A stretch of DNA of 64,000 bases from Chitinophagaceae bacterium (GCA_024707305.1 JANPZZ010000005.1:1-64000); one strand, 5' to 3'. Counted from the stretch's first letter, positions 48,311 through 58,262 are shown. Notes: a model not told the origin generated them from the sequence alone. Numbers and translations: made by a program.

Positions 48311-49071
48311 TTCCAGCTGTCATTATCGAAATTGAAAGCGACTGCGCCGAAAGGGCCGGTCGCTTTTTCTTTGTCTTTTTCATCGGCATAGATCTCTTTC
48401 AGTTCTTCGCGGGCAATGCGCAACTCTTCCAGTTGTTGTACGCGTTTGCGTTCAAAGATGAGGCCCACAGCCACACCTACAGCTACCACGAGGCTGACGA
48501 TAAAATGGAAAAAGTCTGCATCGCTGCGGTATTCAGGACTGATGAAGTAACGAACGACATAGATATAAGAGAAACCGATTGTCGCAAACAACATGAGTGA
48601 TGCCAGCAAGGCTTTACCCAGTGCTTTCTGGAACATGATGGTAAGCTTTACCTGTTGTGCGAAAAAGTATAAGCCAAAAACCAGTGCGATCAATAAACCT
48701 GGAGCTGTGCTCAATCGGATGGCCTGGTCGGTAAACCCATTGAATGAAACTACCACAACTTCATATACCAAAACAGCCATCGCAATCAGCACCATCTTAC
48801 GCCGATTTGCCAGGCACCTTGCGAAGTACGATAGGAAAACAATCGTTAGTGGTGCTACAAGGGTATTGTGCAAAACATCCTGTACAGCACGCAAACGGTT
48901 GTAGTTGCCAACAATATCAAGAAGTAACAAATTGCAGATAAAGAGTATTCCAAAAAAGAATAATAACGCCGGGAAACTCCGGTAGAGTGCAAGCTTAAAG
49001 TATAATAAAAGCGAGATGGGTAACAATACAGCGATCGTTGATGCCCAGCCCATAGTTTCATACAGGGTCAT
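48307..49071 (-). CDS. Seven-helix membrane protein with C-terminal coiled coil
   Basis: 254 residues. Seven hydrophobic helices up to about 205 (IAVLLPISLLLYFKLALY, ALLFFFGILFICNLLLLDIV, GLLIALVFGLYFFAQQV, FHFIVSLVVAVGVAVGLIF), then FERKRVQQLEELRIAREELK, a short coiled coil, and a disordered acidic tail. No family recognised. The seven-helix-plus-coiled-coil layout resembles sensory membrane modules that lost an output domain, but no catalytic domain follows. Confidence 0.65.
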   Translation of the reverse strand: MTLYETMGWASTIAVLLPISLLLYFKLALYRSFPALLFFFGILFICNLLLLDIVGNYNRLRAVQDVLHNTLVAPLTIVFLSYFARCLANRRKMVLIAMAVLVYEVVVVSFNGFTDQAIRLSTAPGLLIALVFGLYFFAQQVKLTIMFQKALGKALLASLMLFATIGFSYIYVVRYFISPEYRSDADFFHFIVSLVVAVGVAVGLIFERKRVQQLEELRIAREELKEIYADEKDKEKATGPFGAVAFNFDNDSWN

Positions 49072-49332
49072 GTGATCTTTTTTTTTCTTCAGGATAAGGT
49101 GTATTCGGGCTTCAGCTTACGACGATGATCTCTGCACAGCGCGAATAATCATGCTAATTTAACGCGCATTTATTCTTGATAGTGCTAAAATTTAAGGGTT
49201 TATGCTAAAATTCAGTAAAACCTTGTGCTTATTACGTAATAATACTAAACCATTACATAAGTGGTTTTTGGTGGCATCGTACAAATTCTTACGATACGGA
49301 AGTAAAAAAAGCGGGGATCAACTTTGCGGGAA
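49072..49332. other. Intergenic region, nothing recognised
   Basis: 261 bp. AT-rich, with GTGCTAAAATTTAAGG and TATGCTAAAATTCAG as weak repeats and an imperfect hairpin AAACCATTACATAAGTGGTTTT at 49247-49268, possibly a terminator on the plus strand with no gene to serve. Confidence 0.4.
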
Positions 49333-49722
49333 CTACTCAACCGGGTAAGGGTCACCTCTGTGGCACGTTTGGCAACGTACCAGATTGAGGTATACGGGAG
49401 GTACGGTGGTATCGTAGTAAAAATACTTTTGATTAAGGTCAATTGTCAGGTTCATCATTTTCCGGGCTTCGGCCTTCATTTCATTCCTGTCGGAAGCATA
49501 GTCGAGGCTATCCTGGATAGTGGGATGCGGCGCATGGCAGAAACTGCAGCCAATGCCCAACGCTTTGTTGTACGACTCCATGATGCTGTCCATTTTTTCA
49601 ACAGAAATATCTTTCGGCAGGATCTTCAGATTTTTGAATTCACCCTGTGGCGCGCGCGTTGCCGCAACAGCTATTGCCACAAGCACCAAAAGCACCGCAA
49701 AAAAACTAAAGGACTTGTTCAT
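49333..49722 (-). CDS. Dihaem c-type cytochrome (reaction-centre cytochrome-like)
   Basis: 129 residues. Signal/anchor FFAVLLVLVAIAVAATRA, then two haem sites CSFCH and CQTCH. KNLKILPKDISVEKMDSIME before CSFCH and the LVRCQTCHRGDP end match the short cytochromes related to the photosynthetic reaction-centre cytochrome domain found in many non-phototrophs. A periplasmic electron carrier; the partner is unknown. Confidence 0.85.
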   Translation of the reverse strand: MNKSFSFFAVLLVLVAIAVAATRAPQGEFKNLKILPKDISVEKMDSIMESYNKALGIGCSFCHAPHPTIQDSLDYASDRNEMKAEARKMMNLTIDLNQKYFYYDTTVPPVYLNLVRCQTCHRGDPYPVE

Positions 49723-49841
49723 GTTGGTCAGTTATGAAAGCCAAGTTATTCGTTTTTTGTGTTGATAGAAACGATTTTGCTGACCGGCAACATCTGCATG
49801 ACGAGCAGCAGGATGTTGCCTGTATCTATCAATCTAAACTA

Positions 49842-50543
49842 CTATACGATAAACCAGACCAGCCTTCCATTTACAGGTTTAATTACCTGCGAGGGATATT
49901 TATCCGGATTCGGTTCTCCTTCCAGCACTTGTTGCAACGCAGCTTTTTTATCAGTGCCGGCTACCAGGAAAAAGATATTTGAAGATTTATTTACCACATC
50001 GCGTGTAAGTGTGATGCGATACATGTTTTGCTCGGTGAGAAAAAATGAATCTACCCATTTATTTGTTTCATGTACGATGGAATAACCCGGAAAGAGTGAA
50101 AGCGTATGACCATCGCCACCCATACCTAACAATACAAGGTCGAATGTATGGGTTGGGTTATCGCCAAAATAATCCCGGAGTATTTCTTCATATTGAATTG
50201 ATGATTCATCGGCGGGCATATCCGTTCTCATCACATGTATCTGGCTGTGCGCAACCGGCAATTTGTCGAGCAATGTATCAAACGACATCTTCGCGTTGTT
50301 GCGTTCATCGGTAAAAGGAACAAATCTTTCATCGCCCCAAAAAAAATGAACGGCCTGCCAGTTTACTTTTTGTTTATAGTCATCAGACGCAAGCAGTTCA
50401 TAGAGTTTTTTTGGCGTACTTCCTCCCGACAAAACAAACGTAAACCGATCCTGCTTTTGTAATGTATCAGCAATCAGTGTTACGATTTCGTCTGCAACTG
50501 CTTTGGCGAGTTGGTCAGTATTTTCAAATCTCTTTTGTTCCAT
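49842..50543 (-). CDS. pgl: 6-phosphogluconolactonase
   Basis: 233 residues from ATG 50543. FVLSGGSTPKKLYELLA (phosphate loop), FFWGDERFVP and LLGMGGDGHTLSLFPG are the Pgl/NagB-fold signatures. Hydrolyses 6-phosphogluconolactone, the step between Zwf and Gnd. Third gene of gnd-zwf-pgl; the zwf stop lies about 5 bp upstream. Confidence 0.95.
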   Translation of the reverse strand: MEQKRFENTDQLAKAVADEIVTLIADTLQKQDRFTFVLSGGSTPKKLYELLASDDYKQKVNWQAVHFFWGDERFVPFTDERNNAKMSFDTLLDKLPVAHSQIHVMRTDMPADESSIQYEEILRDYFGDNPTHTFDLVLLGMGGDGHTLSLFPGYSIVHETNKWVDSFFLTEQNMYRITLTRDVVNKSSNIFFLVAGTDKKAALQQVLEGEPNPDKYPSQVIKPVNGRLVWFIV

Positions 50544-50547
50544 GCGT

Positions 50548-52063
50548 TTATTTCTTTGTATCGCTTTTGGCGTGGCGTGGTGCCGTTGCCCAGAAATTTC
50601 CATCTCGTGCAATTAATGCTTCTGCATCTTCAGGTCCCCAGCTATCGGGTGAATAATTCGGGAAATCGACTGGTGGTCTTTTTCTCCCATGCTTCCAGGT
50701 GTGGTGATATCACTTCCCATGCAGCTTCCACCTGGTCGGCACGCATGAAGAGGGTCTGGTTACCTTCAATTACATCTTCCAGCAGTGTTTCGTATGCTTC
50801 TGGTTCCTGTTCTTCAAACGTGTCAGCATAACTAAACACCATATCCACGGGGTTCAATACCATTTCCGTACCGGGACGTTTTGCCTGGAAACGGATACGT
50901 ATGTCCATATGAGGCTGAATGCTGAAAGTAAGTTTATTTGGTCTCCAGGTATCTGCCGCTGCCGCCGGAAATGCGTAATGTGGCGCTTCTTTAAACTGGA
51001 TGGTAATTGAAGTTGATTTCTCGTGCAGTCGTTTGCCGGTGCGGATATAAAACGGCACGTTTTTCCAGCGCCAGTTGTCGATGAAGAATTTCGCTGCAAC
51101 AAATGTTTCAACGTGTGAGTGTGGATCCACATTTTTTTCATCGCGGTAGCCCGGCAATTCTTTTTCCTTTCATCCATCCGCTATTGTACTGTCCACGTAC
51201 CGCGTGCTCGTGCACTTCTTCGGTACGTATTTTTCGAATAGCAGTGAGCACATCCACTTTCTTATTTCTGATTTCATTGGATTCGAAAGAAGTGGGAGGC
51301 TCCATCGCGATCATACACAAGAGCTGCAGCACGTGGTTCTGCACCATATCGCGGAGCGCGCCGGCCTGTTCGTAATAACCACCGCGGTCTTCCACCCCTA
51401 CCGTTTCTGCCGCAGTAATCTGAATATGATCGATATAGTGATTGTTCCAGATCGGTTCAAACATTGCATTTGCAAAACGGAATGCGAGGATGTTCTGTAC
51501 CGTTTCTTTTCCGAGGTAATGATCGATACGGAAGATCTGTTCTTCTTTAAACATACCGCTAAGCAGCTGGTTCAGCTCGCGTGCGCTTTGCAGATCGTGT
51601 CCGAAAGGTTTTTCAAAAACGATCCTTGTGCGCTGCGGTCTTCGCAAATTTTATGCTGGTGTAGTTTAGTAGCAATGCCGGGCGCCAGTTGTGGTGCAAC
51701 AGATAAATAGAAGATGACGTTGGGAACAACACCCCATTCTGCACCTTTTTGTTCGATCCATTCAAATATGCCGCGGTAAGAGTTATCGTCTTTCAGGTCG
51801 CGCGACTGGTAATGTACGTTCTGCGCAAATTCAGTCCATTTCACATCCAATTGATCCTTTCTTCTCGAAAAATCGCGCACGCCTGTGAGCAGGTTGTTGC
51901 GATAGTCTTCGTCGGAAATGGGCGTACGTCCAATGCCCACTACAGTATATTTTTCGGGGAGAAATCGATCGAGATAAAGATTATACAATGCAGGAATCAG
52001 TTTCCTGTTTGTAAGGTCACCGCTTCCGCCAAATATGAAAACGATGGTAGGATGAAGTGTCAT
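50548..52063 (-). CDS. zwf: Glucose-6-phosphate dehydrogenase
   Basis: About 505 residues, normal length. NADP fold [20 protein letters not shown] at the N-terminus, EKPFG, the substrate-binding RIDHYLGKE near 190, [20 protein letters not shown] and IQFKEAPH. Three or more frame breaks (near 51640, 51165 and 50665) split it; the repaired C-terminus includes [18 protein letters not shown] and appears to stop at 50548, by one further shift. First enzyme of the oxidative pentose phosphate path. Confidence 0.93.
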
Positions 52064-52121
52064 CTTTTGAAAATAAATTATAGTTTTTTCCAGTTGCAGT
52101 TATCTGCCAACCGGGGTTTTC

Positions 52122-53534
52122 TTATGATTCCCATTCAGTATGGAAGCTGCCTTCTTTATCAATACGCTGATAAGTGTGGGCGCCAAAAAAGTCGCGTTGT
52201 GCCTGGATCAGGTTGGTGCTCATTCGCTCGCTGGTATACGCATCGAGATAGGTGAGTGCGCTCATCATCGCTGCGCCCGGAATGCGTGCGCCTGCCATGA
52301 GCTGTACGATTTTGCGCAAACCTGCCTGTTTCTTTTTAACAATGGATGCGATTTTTTTATCAACCAGAATATTGTGGGGTTCTTTTTTGGTAAATGCGGT
52401 TGTAAACAGTTCAAGCATGCTGCTGCGGATGATACATCCCCCGCGCCAGATGGTAACCACATCTTTTAATGGAATCTCCATTCCGTGTTGTACCGATGCT
52501 TTGCGCAACATCGCCAGTCCCTGTGCATAGCAAAGCAATGTTGCAAGATACAATGCATCATGCGCCTGGGCGATGAGTTTGTTACGGTCGCCGCTTACAG
52601 GTTTTGCTTTTGTTTTATAGATAGAAGCTGCCAGCACGCGCTCTTCTTTCAGTGCAGAAAAAGATCGCGCATGGCAACGGCCATGTCGATGGTTGGTAAA
52701 GTGATGGGAAGGTCCATGGCTTCCTGCGAAGTCCATTTACCAGTGCCTTTTGAGCCTGCCTTATCGAGAATGCGATCGATCAGTCGGTCGTCTGATTCCG
52801 TATCTGCCTGTTTGAATATGTCGGCAGTAATTTCTATGAGAAAGGATTGCAGTTCGCCTTCGTTCCAGTTTTTGAATGTCTCGTGCAGTTCGTCGTTGCT
52901 CAGTTGCAGACCATTTTTCAGGAAATCGTAGGTTTCGCTAATGAGTTGCATGATGGCATATTCGATACCGTTGTGCACCATTTTCACGTAATGTCCTGCC
53001 GCATGTTGGCCCATATAAGCCACGCAGGGGGCGCCATTCACTTTTGCGGAGATGCTTTCAAGGACGGGTTTGAGTGCCAGCCATGCCTGGCGGTCGCCAC
53101 CGGGCATAATGCTGGGGCCGGTGCGCGCACCTTTTTCGCCGCCGCTAACGCCCATTCCCATGAAGTGGAAACGGCGATTTTCCACGCCGCGAATGCGGCG
53201 CATGGTATCTTTAAAGTAAGAATTCCCTCCATCTATCAGGATATCGCCTTCTTCCAGCAGGGGGCTGATTTCTTCAATTACAGCATCAACCGGACGGCCT
53301 GCAGGCACTAAAACGATTATTTTTCGGGGTTTTTCGAGCCCCGCCACCAAATCTGACAGATTTTGCACCGCTTTTACCGTTGTTCCGGGCGTGGCAGCTT
53401 CTTCCAGCTGACGACCTTTGTCGGGGGTCTTTATCAAAACCCAGCGCCGCATAGCCATGGTCGGCAATATTGAGCAATAAGTTCCGGCCCATGGTGCCGA
53501 GACCTATCATTCCGAAAGTATAGAGTTGGTTCAT
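52122..53534 (-). CDS. gnd: 6-phosphogluconate dehydrogenase (decarboxylating)
   Basis: About 470 residues. The start FGMIGLGTMGRNLLLN holds GLGTMG; then IIVLVPAGRPVDAVIEE, LIDGGNSYFKDT, the catalytic SGGEKGARTGPSIMPGG and KMVHNGIEYAIMQ with the active Lys. The C-terminus TYLDAYTSERMSTNLIQAQR, then RDFFGAHTYQR, is complete, so this is the long homodimeric form. Frame breaks near 53425 and 52655. It leads the gnd-zwf-pgl operon (59 bp to zwf). Confidence 0.94.
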
Positions 53535-53547
53535 AGTATTGTTTATT

Positions 53548-53670
53548 TCGATGATCGATGGTCGATCATCGATCATCGACGTAGGTTTAAAGTGGGGGGT
53601 ATTCCGTTCCTGCAATCTGTAGGGGCAACCCGAATGCACAGTGTCCTTCCCCCATCGACCATCGATTCCG
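53548..53670. repeat. CGATCATC-type inverted-arm element (copy 3)
   Basis: Left arm CGATGATCGATGGTCGATC and CATCGATCATCGAC (53548-53580), flank TAGGTTTAAAGTGG, right arm CCATCGACCATCGATT (53653-53668). It lies in the divergent gap between gnd and the OFOR beta gene. Confidence 0.7.
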
Positions 53671-53739
53671 CCGCAAATTACCACCCCTCACCCGATAATC
53701 AACCAATAATGCTTAATTTTACAGGCAATTCTTTTTACT

Positions 53740-54768
53740 ATGAGTGACGTTTTAGCCCCTCCGGCCCTTACTTCTAAAGATTTCGCTACCGACCAGGAAG
53801 TACGCTGGTGCCCGGGCTGTGGTGATTATTCCATTTTAGCCCAGGTGCAGAAGGTAATGCCGGGTTTGGGCATTCCGCGTGAGAATATTGTGATCATTTC
53901 AGGTATTGGCTGCAGCAGCCGCTTCCCTTATTATATGAACACCTACGGTATGCATTCCATCCATGGAAGGGCAACCGCAATTGCTTCCGGCTTAAAAGCC
54001 ACCCGCCCCGAACTAAGCGTATGGATTGTGACAGGCGATGGGGATTCATTGAGTATTGGTGGTAACCATACCATTCACCTGCTGCGCCGCAACTTCAACG
54101 TGAACGTGTTGCTGTTTAACAACCAGATTTATGGTTTAACGAAAGGACAGTATTCACCTACATCGGAAGAGAATAAGGTTACGAAGTCGACACCCGCGGG
54201 AAGTATTGACCATCCATTCAACCCGCTGGCGCTGGCCATGGGTGCGGATGCAAGTTTTGTGGCGCGTACCATGGATCGCGATCCCAAACACCTGCAGGCA
54301 ATGCTGATCCGTGCAAATCAACATATCGGTTCTTCTTTCCTCGAGATCTATCAGAATTGCAACATCTTTAATGATGGTGCTTTTGAAATTTTTACGGAAA
54401 AAGGAAGCAAACCGCAGGAAACGATTTTCCTGGAGCAGGGACAGCCACTGGTGTTTGGTGCCGCCGGCGACAAGGGTATTCGCCTCGATGGGTTTAATCC
54501 TGTGGTGGTAGACCTGAACAATGGATTCAGTAAAGATGATCTCTGGGTCCACGACGAAAAAGATATTTATAAAGCACAAATACTCACCCGCATATTTGAT
54601 GATCCCCGCAAAGAGGGCCACTTACCCCGACCTTTTGGTGTGTTCTATCAGCATGAGCGTCCCTGCTATGAAGACATCATGGCGATGCAATTGCAGGATG
54701 CGGCCGCACGCAAAGCGCCAGATCTGGATGCACTATTGAAGGGTAAGGAAGTATGGACTATTGAGTAA
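53740..54768 (+). CDS. 2-oxoacid:ferredoxin oxidoreductase beta subunit
   Basis: 342 residues, intact. An N-terminal CPGCGDYSIL Fe-S motif, SGIGCSSRFPYYMN, GRATAIASGLK, and the ThDP motif GDGDSLSIGGNHTIHLLRRN with NNQIYGLTKGQYSPT. Beta subunit of a KorAB/PorAB-type enzyme making or using acyl-CoA with ferredoxin. The alpha (and gamma) subunit normally precedes it directly; here the preceding genes are gnd-zwf-pgl on the other strand, so the partner must lie elsewhere. Confidence 0.92.
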   Translation: MSDVLAPPALTSKDFATDQEVRWCPGCGDYSILAQVQKVMPGLGIPRENIVIISGIGCSSRFPYYMNTYGMHSIHGRATAIASGLKATRPELSVWIVTGDGDSLSIGGNHTIHLLRRNFNVNVLLFNNQIYGLTKGQYSPTSEENKVTKSTPAGSIDHPFNPLALAMGADASFVARTMDRDPKHLQAMLIRANQHIGSSFLEIYQNCNIFNDGAFEIFTEKGSKPQETIFLEQGQPLVFGAAGDKGIRLDGFNPVVVDLNNGFSKDDLWVHDEKDIYKAQILTRIFDDPRKEGHLPRPFGVFYQHERPCYEDIMAMQLQDAAARKAPDLDALLKGKEVWTIE

Positions 54769-54852
54769 TAGCAAGGTGGATATTGGTGATTGATGAATTG
54801 TTTATCGACTGTTGATGAATAAAATCGCAGTCTTCACTTCAACCGGGAACCT

Positions 54853-55462
54853 ATGCAAATCCACATACACCCACAGAACCCGCAGCAGCGCAACATTCGT
54901 ACAGTTGTTGATACGTTGGGAAAAGGCGGCGTTATTATTTATCCCACAGATACGATCTATGGTTTGGGTTGCGACATCCTGCAGCACAGCGCGATTGAAA
55001 GAATATGTCGTTTAAAGCAGGTGGATCCACGCAAGGCACAGCTTTCTTTTATCTGTTCGGATCTGAGTCACCTTTCGGATTATGCGAAACAGATAACCAC
55101 CAGTACTTACAGAATATTGAAGGAGCATTTGCCTGGGCCGTTTACTTTCATTTTGCCAGCGAGTAAGATGGTTCCAAAGATTCTTCAAAGTAAAAAAGGA
55201 TACAATTGGTTTGCGTATTCCTGATAATAAAATTGCGCTCGCTATTCTACAGGAGTTAGGTCGCCCGATTTTGAGCGCCTCTCTGCCGGGGCAGCAGGTT
55301 GAAGATTATACCGATCCCGAAGTGATGTATGAAAATTTTATGAATGATGTGGACATTGTTGTAAATGGCGGCATCGGCGGCACAGTCCCCTCTACCGTCG
55401 TCGACCTCACCGGCCCCGAGCCAGTTGTAACCAGGGAAGGGCTGGGAGAATTTAATTACTAG
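54853..55462 (+). CDS. tsaC: L-threonylcarbamoyladenylate synthase (TsaC/Sua5 type)
   Basis: About 203 residues. IYPTDTIYGLGCDILQHSA is the YrdC-fold signature, with KQVDPRKAQLSFICSD, LPGPFTFILPAS, LGRPILSASLPGQ and PSTVVDLTGPEPVVTREG. Makes TC-AMP for t6A37 of tRNA. A frame break lies near 55197 (A run); repair reads LQSKKGTIGLRIPDNKIALA. No C-terminal Sua5 domain, so the short TsaC form. Confidence 0.92.
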
Positions 55463-55488
55463 GTTCTTTTGCCTGGAGTTTAGAATAA

Positions 55489-55672
55489 TGTGACAATATG
55501 AAAATGAGGAAATGAGGAAATGTGGAAATGAGAAAATGTGTAAATGTGGCAATTAAGAATTTGGTTAGTGTTTAAACTCAAACGCATTTCCTTATTTTCT
55601 CATTTTCATATTTCCACATTTGTTCAAACGCATTTTCACATTTACTCATTTCCATATTTCCACATTTTCTTG
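55489..55672. repeat. AAATGAGG inverted-arm element
   Basis: Left arm 55489-55552 (ATGTGACAATATGAAAATGAGG words), right arms 55584-55620 and 55633-55672 (CATTTCC, CATTTTCATATTTCCACATT words) with CAAACGCATTT repeated between them. It lies between the convergent tsaC and the small basic-protein gene. Confidence 0.75.
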
Positions 55673-55715
55673 TCGTTCTTCTTCATCCTATAGACTCTCT
55701 CTCTACCACAAGCAT

Positions 55716-55747
55716 AAATAAAGCAGCCGCAGCTGCTTTATTTATTT
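55716..55747. terminator. Bidirectional intrinsic terminator
   Basis: A 12-bp perfect stem AAATAAAGCAGC (55716-55727) and GCTGCTTTATTT (55732-55743) with loop CGCA. The A/T-rich stem ends give T-rich tails on both strands, suiting the convergent tsaC and the gene at 55791. Confidence 0.7.
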
Positions 55748-55790
55748 TCACGTTTGCGGTTTGCCGCTTCACGATTTTCATGAACTTAAA

Positions 55791-56105
55791 TCACTTTTTT
55801 CTGGCATTGTACTTCGAGCGAAACTTGTCGTGACGGCCCTGCTTGCGCATTTTCGCCAGCTTTTGTCTTTCCCGGGGCGTTATTTTACCATCGCGCATTG
55901 CTTTGCGTTTTTCGGCCATGTATTCACGATCTTTTTTGCTCATTTTCGACCTGTCGCCGCGTTTGAATTTTCCGTCTTTGAATTTTCCATCTTTGACTTC
56001 TTTTTTAAATTCTCCCCGTTTGAAACGCTCGCCGCGTGCAGTTTGTGCATCAGCGTTGAAAGCGAAAAGTGTTGCAATCAGGCCTAAGAAAAGTATCTTC
56101 TTCAT
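55791..56105 (-). CDS. Small exported strongly basic protein
   Basis: 104 residues from ATG 56105. Signal MKKILFLGLIATLFAFNADA cleaved near AQT. The mature protein is over 40 percent Lys+Arg with a repeating KDGKFKxG pattern (FKKEVKDGKFKDGKFKRG), then MSKKDREYMAEKRKAMRDG and ERQKLAKMRKQGRHDKFRSK. Predicted soluble, helical, periplasmic or outer-membrane bound. No family recognised; the C-terminal half loosely recalls the helical charge pattern of Spy/CpxP-like proteins, without their LTxxQ motif. Confidence 0.7.
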   Translation of the reverse strand: MKKILFLGLIATLFAFNADAQTARGERFKRGEFKKEVKDGKFKDGKFKRGDRSKMSKKDREYMAEKRKAMRDGKITPRERQKLAKMRKQGRHDKFRSKYNARKK

Positions 56106-56286
56106 AATTTTTGTTTTAAAAGGGTGCTGTAATGTTGTTTGGGAGTAAGAACTCAAACGGAAGGCAACGTTTAATTCATTAACATTAATTAACCCAGGAG
56201 GTTTTTTGTTGGCGAACGGGCGGCGGATGGAGGGTATACGTCGGTAAATAGCAGTTTGTTCACCGTCCGCTATTTTGCAGCCGGAT

Positions 56287-56294
56287 TAACTTTG
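56287..56294 (+). promoter_or_regulatory. Candidate -7 element TAACTTTG
   Basis: TAnnTTTG match 19 nt before ATG 56314. No TTG at the right distance upstream (nearest TTTG is 28 nt away). Confidence 0.4.
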
Positions 56295-56313
56295 CAGCGT
56301 AAAACAAAGAATA

Positions 56314-57421
56314 ATGTTGTACATCCTCATCATATTACTGTTGATTTTGTTAGTTATTGCGGTAGCATTTTTCCGACATTCCCAGTTTGGAAAAAAAACC
56401 TGCAGGTGAAATATTAAAACGTTTTCAGCAGTCACCGCAATACAAAAACGGAAGGTTTCAAAATATCAATCATACGCCCACATTCACCGAGGGACACAGC
56501 TTTGGTAAGGTTTTGTATAAATATTTATTTGTAAAATATCCGCGTACCCGGCCTGAAGCAATTTTGCCTTCTGTTAAAACAGATCTTCATTCGCTTTCGC
56601 GTGATGAGAATGTATTAATCTGGTTCGGACATTCCAGTTATTTTATACAGGTAGATGGTTTACGGTTTTTAGTGGATCCCGTATTCAGTGGGAATGCTTC
56701 GCCGTTGCGAGGAAGCAATCGTTCATTCAAAGGCTCCGATATTTATGAACCGGCAGATATTCCTGATATTGATTACCTGTTGATCACACACGATCATTAC
56801 GATCATCTCGATTACCGCACGGTTACTGCTTTGCGGTCAAAGGTAAGAAAGGTTATCACGGGTTTGGGTGTTGGCGGTCATTTGCAACGGTGGGGATATG
56901 ATGCTGCCATGGTTACAGAACTCGACTGGTATGATCATGTTGTTTTACGCAACAACATCACCCTTCATGCAACGCCGGCAAGACATTTTTCAGGGCGCGG
57001 TTTTATCAGGAACAATACGCTTTGGTTATCGTTTGTGTTGCAGTCGCATAGTATGCGCCTTTATATCGGTGGCGACAGTGGCTATGATGAGCATTTTAAA
57101 ATGATTGGTGAAAAGTTCGGTCCTTTTGATCTTGCGTTATTAGATAATGGCCAGTACAACCCTGCGTGGAGGGCTATTCATATGTTTCCGGAAGATGTGT
57201 TGAAAGCAGCGTCTGACCTGCAGGCGGATCGTGTGCTGGCAGGACATTCGGGTAAGTTTATGATGAGTACCCATCCGTGGGACGAGCCGCTAAAACGCAT
57301 TACGGAATTAAATCAGCAGGCGGGATTGAAACTGCTTACACCGCGAATTGGCCAGCCGGTTTATCTTTCCCGTGCTGACCAGGCGTTTGATCAATGGTGG
57401 TTACCTGCAAATGAATCATAA
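56314..57421 (+). CDS. Membrane-anchored MBL-fold hydrolase (NAPE-PLD/UlaG-like)
   Basis: About 369 residues. An N-terminal helix (LYILIILLLILLVIAVAFF) is joined to the body by correcting an eight-A run to seven (56391-56398; FGKKPAGEILKRFQQ). The metallo-beta-lactamase core has FGHSSYFIQVDG, LLITHDHYDHLDY (HxHxDH), ATPARHFSGRGFI, YIGGDSGYDEHF and LAGHSGKF. The family includes N-acyl-phosphatidylethanolamine phospholipase D; a lipid substrate at the membrane is plausible but not shown. Confidence 0.87.
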
Positions 57422-57545
57422 AAAAATCCGCGCCATTTGTGTATTGATCTGTGAAAATCCGTGGGAAATTCTTTCGGGGAAACTCTTTCGAAGAGAAGCT
57501 TTCCCACAGATTTGCCCGGATTGGTACACGGAATTTGAAAGCGCT
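57421..57545. repeat. Decayed copy of the GTAAATCTGTGGGAA hairpin
   Basis: Words AATCCGTGGGAAATTC and GAAGCTTTCCCACAGATTTG around CTTTCGGGGAAACTCTTTCG, matching the hairpin at 33472 in its GTGGGAA/TTCCCAC core and in AAGCTTTCCCACAGATTT. Mismatched arms. It is followed by CGTTTGCCGTTTGCCGCTTG (57582-57601), an inverse of the CGGCAAA words. Confidence 0.6.
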
Positions 57546-57619
57546 GCGGCGTCCCCCCCTACAACTAAAATTTATTTTCACGTTTGCCGTTTGCCGCTTG
57601 CCGTTTGCCGAAAGCCGCT

Positions 57620-58249
57620 TCACGCCTCACGCTTCACGCTTTCCTCCTCAATCATCGAATAAATATTGAAACTCTTCCGATGATGAACACACAGACCATG
57701 CACCGCTATGCCTTTGCGGTGGTCGGCGGTGCCGTAGCCCTTGTTGCGGTTCCAGTGATACATGGGAAAAGAATCGTGCAATTGCGTCATGTATTCATCG
57801 CGAGCAGTTTTGGCGAGGATGCTTGCAGCCGCGATGCTGGCCATTTTGCCATCGCCCTGTACAATACAATGATGTGGAATGCTGGGATGAGCCGCGAAAC
57901 GGTTGCCATCTATTAATAAGCGGGTAGGTTGTATCTGTAATTGTTCGATGGCGAGGTGCATCGCTTTAAAACTCGCACGCAGGATGTTGATCTGATCAAT
58001 CTCTTCATTACTCACTGAGGCCACAGCCCAGGCGAGCGCTTCCTGAAGTATGATCGGTCGTAGCTGCAAACGCTGCGCTTCCGACAGTTTTTTGCTGTCG
58101 TTAAGCAGCGGATGTGAGAAGGTTTTTGGCAAAATCACTGCTGCCGCAAATACAGGACCTGCATAGCAACCCCGTCCGGCTTCATCACAACCGGCTTCTA
58201 CACCATCTTCCATTAAATAACTCGCGAGCATGGCTGCAAATTGGTTCAT
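57620..58249 (-). CDS. rnhB: Ribonuclease HII
   Basis: 209 residues. Catalytic acids in [28 protein letters not shown] and [28 protein letters not shown] is the conserved C-terminal block. Removes ribonucleotides from DNA and Okazaki primers. Divergent from ctaA, 57 bp apart. A TAATTTTG at 58263-58270 on the minus strand is 13 nt before the start. Confidence 0.95.
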   Translation of the reverse strand: MNQFAAMLASYLMEDGVEAGCDEAGRGCYAGPVFAAAVILPKTFSHPLLNDSKKLSEAQRLQLRPIILQEALAWAVASVSNEEIDQINILRASFKAMHLAIEQLQIQPTRLLIDGNRFAAHPSIPHHCIVQGDGKMASIAAASILAKTARDEYMTQLHDSFPMYHWNRNKGYGTADHRKGIAVHGLCVHHRKSFNIYSMIEEESVKREA

Positions 58250-58262
58250 ACTATTTGTTGAA

